This document shows, in pieces, positions 6,136 through 10,221 of a stretch of DNA of 10,221 bases (position 1 is its first letter; each line of letters opens with the position of its first letter). Source of the DNA: Clostridia bacterium (GTDB taxonomy: Bacteria; Bacillota; Clostridia; Christensenellales; Pumilibacteraceae). The notes below the pieces were generated by a model. That model was not told the origin of the DNA and made no database searches. It saw only the letters and a program-made list of their open reading frames with translations. The stretch is from contig JAFTMM010000133.1 of the NCBI GenBank assembly GCA_017452405.1, positions 1 through 10,221 of the forward strand, read 5' to 3'. A program made the translations under genes and the position numbers.

Positions 6136-6154
6136 AGCCCCGAAGGAGTAAGCT

Positions 6155-7840
6155 ATGAAAAATGTATCTAAGTATACCAAGGGCTATTATATGCCCCCGG
6201 TTCAATGCACCGACTGGTGCGTAAAAGACAGCGTGGAAAAACCGCCTATTTGGTGTAGCGTCGATCTTCGCGATGGCAATCAAGCGCTCGTTACGCCTAT
6301 GAGCCTGGACGAAAAGCTTGAGTTCTTCCAGCTTCTTCTCAAAGTAGGCTTTAAGGAAATTGAAATCGGCTTCCCTGCCGCTTCGGAAACGGAGTTCACT
6401 TTCCTCCGCACGCTTATAGACAACAACCTCATTCCCGACGACGTGACCGTTCAGGTGCTTACGCAGAGCCGAGAGCATATCATTAAGCGTACGTTCGAAG
6501 CGCTTAAAGGTTGCAAAAACGCTATCGTGCATTTATATAACTCCACCTCGGTTGCGCAGAGAGAACAGGTTTTCGTCAAGAGCAAGGAAGAGATTATCAA
6601 GATTGCTACGGACGGCGCAGCGCTCGTTAAACGTCTTGCGGAAGAGGACGGCGGTAATTACCGCTTCGAGTACTCGCCCGAATCGTTCACGGGAACAGAG
6701 CCTGAGTTCGCGCTTGAAATCTGCAACGAGGTTATTAAGGTTTTAAAGCCCACTAAGGAAAAACCGCTTATTATTAATCTCCCCTCCACTGTTGAAATGA
6801 GTATGCCTCACGTGTACGCTTGTCAGGTGGAATATATGCACAAATATCTTTTAAATCGTGACTGCGTGCAGATTTCGCTTCATCCTCACAACGACAGAGG
6901 TTGCGGTGTATCGGATGCTGAAATGGGCTTGCTTGCAGGCGCAGACAGAGTGGAAGGTACGCTCTTCGGCAACGGTGAGCGTACGGGTAACGTGGATATT
7001 ATTACGCTTGCTATGAATATGTATATGCAGGGCGTTGATCCCGGTCTTGATTTCTCGGACATTCCGTCCATTCGCGCGGTATACGAACGCCTTACTAATA
7101 TGACGGTATCTCCTCGTCAGCCTTACGCAGGTCAGCTCGTGTTTACTGCGTTCTCGGGCAGTCATCAGGACGCTATTGCCAAAGGTCTTGCTTTCCGCGA
7201 GAAAGATTGCGGTAGATGCTGGGACGTTCCCTACCTCCCTATCGATCCGACGGATATTGGAAGAAGCTACGACGGCGACGTCATTCGTATCAACAGCCAG
7301 TCGGGCAAGGGCGGTGTAAGCTATATGCTCGAACACTCCTTCGGCTATCATATTCCTAAGAATATGCGCGAGGCGGTAGGATACGCGGTTAAGAACGCTT
7401 CCGACCACGCGCATAAGGAATTGCTTCCCGAAGAGGTTATGGACGTATTCTCGGAGAACTTTATTAATATCGAAGAACCCCTTTCTTTCGTGCGCTATAG
7501 CTTCAATAACGTAGAAGGCGGTGTGCAGGCATCCGTAACGGTAAGAAGCGAAGGCAAAACGCTCGACCTTATTGGAATGGGTAACGGCGCGCTTGACGCA
7601 GTTTCTAACGCGCTCAAAACCAACCTCGGTATTCAGTACTCCAATATGCAGTATTTTGAACACGCGCTTGAAGAAGGCTCACATTCGCGCGCAGCTGCGT
7701 ACGTCGGCATTACCGACCCCGTAAATCATAAGGCGTGGGCGGTCGGTATCGACCACGATATTATGCGCGCTTCCATTAAAGCGCTTATCGGCGCAATCAA
7801 TAAATTGATGACTAAGAGCGAGCAGTTCGGTGACAAGTAA
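6155..7840 (+). CDS. leuA: 2-isopropylmalate synthase, long (type 2) form
   Basis: The enzyme condenses acetyl-CoA with 2-oxoisovalerate, the first committed step of leucine synthesis. It has 561 aa. The catalytic TIM barrel (about 30-310) carries DLRDGNQAL at 37-45 (Arg39 for catalysis, Asp40 for the metal), HPHNDRG at 243-249 (His243 and His245 for the metal) and GNGERTGNVD at 272-281. The linker contains SGSHQDAIAKG (334-344). The C-terminal leucine-binding regulatory domain (about 430-555) includes GNGALDAVSNAL. The opening (YMPPVQCTDWCVKDSVEKPPIWCSVDLRDG) is that of the long yeast/actinobacterial-type enzymes rather than the E. coli type. AAGGAG lies six bases before the ATG. Expression is under the T-box leader; no other leucine or branched-chain gene adjoins it here. 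Confidence 0.97.
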   Translation: MKNVSKYTKGYYMPPVQCTDWCVKDSVEKPPIWCSVDLRDGNQALVTPMSLDEKLEFFQLLLKVGFKEIEIGFPAASETEFTFLRTLIDNNLIPDDVTVQVLTQSREHIIKRTFEALKGCKNAIVHLYNSTSVAQREQVFVKSKEEIIKIATDGAALVKRLAEEDGGNYRFEYSPESFTGTEPEFALEICNEVIKVLKPTKEKPLIINLPSTVEMSMPHVYACQVEYMHKYLLNRDCVQISLHPHNDRGCGVSDAEMGLLAGADRVEGTLFGNGERTGNVDIITLAMNMYMQGVDPGLDFSDIPSIRAVYERLTNMTVSPRQPYAGQLVFTAFSGSHQDAIAKGLAFREKDCGRCWDVPYLPIDPTDIGRSYDGDVIRINSQSGKGGVSYMLEHSFGYHIPKNMREAVGYAVKNASDHAHKELLPEEVMDVFSENFINIEEPLSFVRYSFNNVEGGVQASVTVRSEGKTLDLIGMGNGALDAVSNALKTNLGIQYSNMQYFEHALEEGSHSRAAAYVGITDPVNHKAWAVGIDHDIMRASIKALIGAINKLMTKSEQFGDK

Positions 7841-7872
7841 TTCTTGCGCCGCTGCTCAGCTTTGATGCGCAA

Positions 7873-7920
7873 CTACTTTCCTCACGCTTCGCCGTGCCAC
7901 CTTCTCCAAAGAGGAAAGGG
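7873..7920. repeat. Dispersed intergenic repeat with hairpin ends
   Basis: Terminal arms CTTTCCTC (7876-7883) and GAGGAAAG (7911-7918) enclose CACGCTTCGCCGTGCCACC-type sequence, itself partly palindromic. From memory this matches a repeat family often found between genes in gut Clostridia (forms such as AAGGTGGCACGGCGAAGC on the opposite strand). Only one copy is in the window, so the repeat status rests on that recollection. Confidence 0.5.
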
Positions 7921-7947
7921 TATATATATCAAGTTAAACGCAAATAC

Positions 7948-7979
7948 AAAACCGTCGCATATGAGCTTGCGACGGTTTT
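7948..7979. terminator. Bidirectional terminator between leuA and mgsA
   Basis: A 12-bp perfect stem (AAAACCGTCGCA with TGCGACGGTTTT) closes an eight-base loop. Five Ts follow on the plus strand. On the minus strand the arm itself ends in TTTT. It sits between convergent genes, seven bases from the mgsA stop, and can serve both. Confidence 0.88.
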
Positions 7980-7985
7980 TACTTA

Positions 7986-8360
7986 CTATCTTTTAAGAAG
8001 CGGAGAGGTTATGACGTAATCCGCAGTTGCTTTATTGGTTGCAATAGGAATATCGTAAACTACTGCTATGCGGAGAAGAGCTTTAACGTCGGGATCGTGC
8101 GGTTGAGCCTGCAAAGGATCCCAGAAGAAGATTACCGCTTCGATTTCACCCTCGGCTATCTTTGCGCCTATCTGCTGATCACCGCCGAGAGGGCCGGAGA
8201 GATAACGCTTTACGGTCAATCCCGTGGACTCCGAAACGAGCTTGGCAGTCGTGCCCGTACCGCAAAGTTCGTACTGCGACAAAGTGGTTTTGTTCGCCTT
8301 TGCCCACTCTATCATTTCCTGTTTTTTATTGTCGTGCGCTATGAGAGCAATCGTGGTCAT
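7986..8360 (-). CDS. mgsA: Methylglyoxal synthase
   Basis: The enzyme converts dihydroxyacetone phosphate to methylglyoxal and phosphate, a bypass of lower glycolysis that relieves sugar-phosphate build-up. The 124-aa protein has all the family marks: ALIAHDNKK (5-13), CGTGTTA (33-39), SGPLGGDQQIG (55-65), FFWDPLQAQPHDPDVKALLR (78-97) and IPIATNKATAD. The expected catalytic and phosphate-site residues align with E. coli at a constant offset of ten: Asp61 (D71), Asp81 (D91), His88 (H98) and Asp91 (D101). It lacks the short N-terminal extension of the E. coli protein. GAGGTG lies five bases before the ATG. It is 56 bases downstream of murC on the same strand, with its own promoter candidate at 8382-8411. 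Confidence 0.97.
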   Translation of the reverse strand: MTTIALIAHDNKKQEMIEWAKANKTTLSQYELCGTGTTAKLVSESTGLTVKRYLSGPLGGDQQIGAKIAEGEIEAVIFFWDPLQAQPHDPDVKALLRIAVVYDIPIATNKATADYVITSPLLKR

Positions 8361-8381
8361 TTTTCACCTCGTTTTTCTTTT

Positions 8382-8411
8382 ATTATACAACAAAGTAGCG
8401 TTCATTTGCAA
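8382..8411 (-). promoter_or_regulatory. Promoter candidate for mgsA
   Basis: On the minus strand TTGCAA (8406-8411) and a perfect TATAAT (8382-8387) are 18 bases apart, in the gap between murC and mgsA just beyond the murC stop. It would allow mgsA to be transcribed independently of murC. Confidence 0.6.
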
Positions 8412-8416
8412 GCGTT

Positions 8417-9670
8417 TTATCTTTTCAGAACGAGAGGCAATATCCTTTCGTTATCTCCTGCGCCCATTACTATAATTCCGTCAACGTTAGACGTAAATTT
8501 TTGTACGGCTTTCGCTCCCTCCACAAACGAAGAAACCGCCGTGGCGTTGCCTCCTACGGAGCTTATAGCTTGCGCTAAGTCCTCCGAAGTCTTGCCTTCG
8601 ACGTTGCCACGCGCATTAAATACGGGCAGAACGATTAAATCCACGCCGAGGAAAGCCGAAATGAAGTCGTCAAAAAAAGAGGTAAGCCGTTCGTGAGTAT
8701 GGGGCTGAAAGACGACGAGCGGTTTTTTTATGCCGACGTCGGCAAGAGCGGACAGACTCGCTTTAATTTCCGTCGGATGATGCGCGTAATCAGAAAGTAC
8801 GGCTACGCCTTTAAGCTCCCCCACTTTTTGCAGACGGCGGTCTACGCCACCGAAGTTTTTTAGTCCCTTTCTCACTTCGGCAAAGTCTGCGCCCGCTTCC
8901 AAGGCGGAGGCTACCGCATAGACTGCATTCTCTGCGTTATGCCTGCCGACAGCGTTTATATGCACGTTAAGCAGACCGTACGGTGTTTTTATTATTAAGT
9001 CACTGCCATAGCCCGAAGTTTCATAGCCTATAAGAGAGTAATCTCCGAGCAGTCCTACTTCGATTTTTCTACCACCGGGCGCAGGTTTTAAATAGTCGTA
9101 ACCGTAAGGGCAAATGAGTGTTTTGCTTTTGCTTGCAAACTCGGCAAACGCCGATTTTAGTTCCGACTCCGTTTTATAACAATCGGTGTGGTCGAGTTCG
9201 ACGTTCAAAACAACGCCAATATGAGGGGAAAGCGACAGAAAACTACGGCGGTACTCGCAGGCTTCGGCAACTAAAATTTCGCCGTTTACGCTTCCAATCT
9301 TGCCATTCACCCTACCGCCGAGGTGCATTGCAACGTTGTGGGCGCTGAGCGCGCTTGCGGTCATTGCCGTCACGGTAGACTTGCCGTGAGTTCCTGCTAC
9401 GGCGATTACGCAAGGAAAGGTATTCGCTACGTCGCCGAGCGCCTCTGCTCTCGTGACGACACGCGCGCCTATGCGCCTAGCCTGGAGCAGTTCGGGATTG
9501 TCTTCCTTAATCGCAGACGTGTAAATCACAAGGTCGGGATTATTGACGTTCTCCGCCGAGTGTCCGCCCGTAGTCAAGTCCGATCCGCTGACCTCGTGCC
9601 CTCTTGCGCGGTAATACTCCGCCAGCCACCGCATACTCACGCCCTCGCTTCCGATAAAATGAACTCGCAT
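8417..9670 (-). CDS. murC: UDP-N-acetylmuramate--L-alanine ligase
   Basis: MurC adds L-alanine to UDP-N-acetylmuramate using ATP, the first peptide step of peptidoglycan synthesis in the cytoplasm. The 417-aa protein shows the three Mur-ligase domains. The N-terminal UDP-binding domain comes first (1-85). The ATPase domain has AGTHGKSTV (92-100), the MurC-type EACEYRRSFL (136-145), VELDHTDCY (157-165) and GRHNAENAV (242-250). The C-terminal domain has GGVDRRLQ (274-281), DYAHHPTEI (294-302) and FQPHTHERL (321-329). It is somewhat shorter than the usual 450-460 aa. The N-terminal glycine loop reads IGSEGVSMRWLA where MurC usually has IGIGGxGMSGLA. The ribosome binding site before the ATG is weak (AAGG). 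A second, more canonical murC elsewhere in the genome is possible. Confidence 0.9.
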   Translation of the reverse strand: MRVHFIGSEGVSMRWLAEYYRARGHEVSGSDLTTGGHSAENVNNPDLVIYTSAIKEDNPELLQARRIGARVVTRAEALGDVANTFPCVIAVAGTHGKSTVTAMTASALSAHNVAMHLGGRVNGKIGSVNGEILVAEACEYRRSFLSLSPHIGVVLNVELDHTDCYKTESELKSAFAEFASKSKTLICPYGYDYLKPAPGGRKIEVGLLGDYSLIGYETSGYGSDLIIKTPYGLLNVHINAVGRHNAENAVYAVASALEAGADFAEVRKGLKNFGGVDRRLQKVGELKGVAVLSDYAHHPTEIKASLSALADVGIKKPLVVFQPHTHERLTSFFDDFISAFLGVDLIVLPVFNARGNVEGKTSEDLAQAISSVGGNATAVSSFVEGAKAVQKFTSNVDGIIVMGAGDNERILPLVLKR

Positions 9671-9708
9671 AATAACCTTATATATGCGGTAAATCCACTA
9701 TAAGTGAA

Positions 9709-9733
9709 AAGGAGAAAGACTTGCTTTCTCCTT
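9709..9733 (-). terminator. Terminator candidate after the LRR gene
   Basis: AAGGAGAAAG and CTTTCTCCTT form a 10-bp perfect stem around a five-base loop. On the minus strand it begins within the stop codon of the LRR gene, and the sequence after the stem is only moderately T-rich (TTCACTTAT). It separates the LRR gene from murC. Confidence 0.6.
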
Positions 9734-10220
9734 ATGATACATTTGACCTTTCCCAGCGTTCATTTTTATTTAATTTAGTAAAATAAATGGCATTTGTAGT
9801 CGGATTCGTTACATCAACCGTAACGCCGTTAACTCTCCAACCTACTGCAATTTTAAACGTAACAGATTTAATATTTGAGCAACCTTCAAAAGCGTAATAA
9901 TCGATATAGTTCACACTGCTTCCAATCGTTATAGATGCAAGCCCCTCGCAACTTGAAAATGCGCCATAATCGATAATCTCCACGTTATCAGGCACGACTA
10001 GGTCGGTCAGTGAGCTACAGCCTCTGAAAGCAGCATTTCCTATAAAATTCACGCCGTTTCCGATCTTAACGTACTCAAGACTTTTACATTCGGCAAATGC
10101 GTCACCTTCAATGCTTGTAACATTATCCGGAATTATTATTGATTTTAAATTTTCGCATTCATAAAAAGCCGAAGATTTTATAGTCGTTACACTTCTACCT
10201 ACTACTACGGACTTAACACC
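9732..10220 (-). CDS. BspA-like leucine-rich-repeat protein, C-terminal part
   Basis: The reading frame is open from the stop codon at 9732 to the right edge, so 162 residues of a longer protein are visible; the start lies outside. It contains about four LRR_5 (BspA/TpLRR) repeats of about 23 residues with the pattern I-x-x-x-A-F-x-x-C-x-x-L-x-x-I-x-I-P-x-x-V. Examples are SSAFYECENLKSIIIPDNV, GDAFAECKSLEYVKIGNGV, NAAFRGCSSLTDLVVPDNV and GAFSSCEGLASITIGSSV. The last 40 residues (from about KIAVGWRVNGV to NERWERSNVS) lack repeats and match the short tail often seen after such arrays in Clostridia. Proteins of this kind are usually secreted or cell-surface and bind host or microbial ligands. 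No cell-wall sorting signal is present at this end. Internal GTG and ATG codons are not convincing starts. Confidence 0.88.
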   Translation of the reverse strand, partial: GVKSVVVGRSVTTIKSSAFYECENLKSIIIPDNVTSIEGDAFAECKSLEYVKIGNGVNFIGNAAFRGCSSLTDLVVPDNVEIIDYGAFSSCEGLASITIGSSVNYIDYYAFEGCSNIKSVTFKIAVGWRVNGVTVDVTNPTTNAIYFTKLNKNERWERSNVS

Positions 10221-10221
10221 G

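Noticed and set aside
6851..7663. A 270-codon minus-strand open frame inside leuA
   Set aside because: It is antisense to the conserved leuA barrel and regulatory domain, with low-complexity mirror composition.
8097..8696. A 199-codon plus-strand open frame across mgsA and the end of murC
   Set aside because: It spans two well-supported genes and their promoter on the other strand.

Overview
The window looks like a chromosome segment of a low-to-moderate GC, Gram-positive-type anaerobe, most likely an uncultured gut member of the Clostridia (Firmicutes). The evidence is a leucine T-box riboswitch, a bL27 with a Firmicutes-style N-terminal extension, a BspA-like leucine-rich-repeat surface protein, a domain-permuted family 3 glycosidase and dispersed intergenic repeats. 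The lineage is an inference from gene content; nothing here fixes a genus.

Left part (1-4630): the right-hand end of an ISL3-family insertion sequence enters from the left edge. Its transposase appears to carry a one-base frameshift, and the element ends near position 970. It abuts the 3' end of a leftward two-gene unit. The first gene of that unit encodes a large (1038 aa) glycoside hydrolase family 3 enzyme with the domain order reversed and a membrane segment at each end. The second encodes a 137-aa four-helix membrane protein of unknown function, starting one base after the first gene's stop. The region upstream of the glycosidase holds two copies of TGTC-N8-GACA, two TATAAT boxes and a run of nine G (minus strand).

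Middle (4631-6154): a gene-free stretch holds tandem 34-35-bp repeats and a strong terminator. Then comes the leftward ribosomal pair rplU-rpmA (bL21, bL27), with no prp protease gene between them. A short divergent promoter region separates rplU from the rightward leuA leader, a complete T-box riboswitch with a CUC (Leu) specifier, a UGGU acceptor-pairing site and a terminator.

Right part (6155-10221): leuA encodes a long-form 2-isopropylmalate synthase transcribed alone. It is followed by a dispersed repeat and a terminator shared with the convergent mgsA (methylglyoxal synthase). Further right, also leftward, are murC (UDP-N-acetylmuramate-alanine ligase, with a divergent N-terminal glycine loop) and the C-terminal part of a BspA-like LRR protein running off the right edge.

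Most of the core genes are ordinary. The parts most worth a second look are the doubly anchored permuted glycosidase with its small membrane partner and its promoter region, and the bL27 start/processing question.
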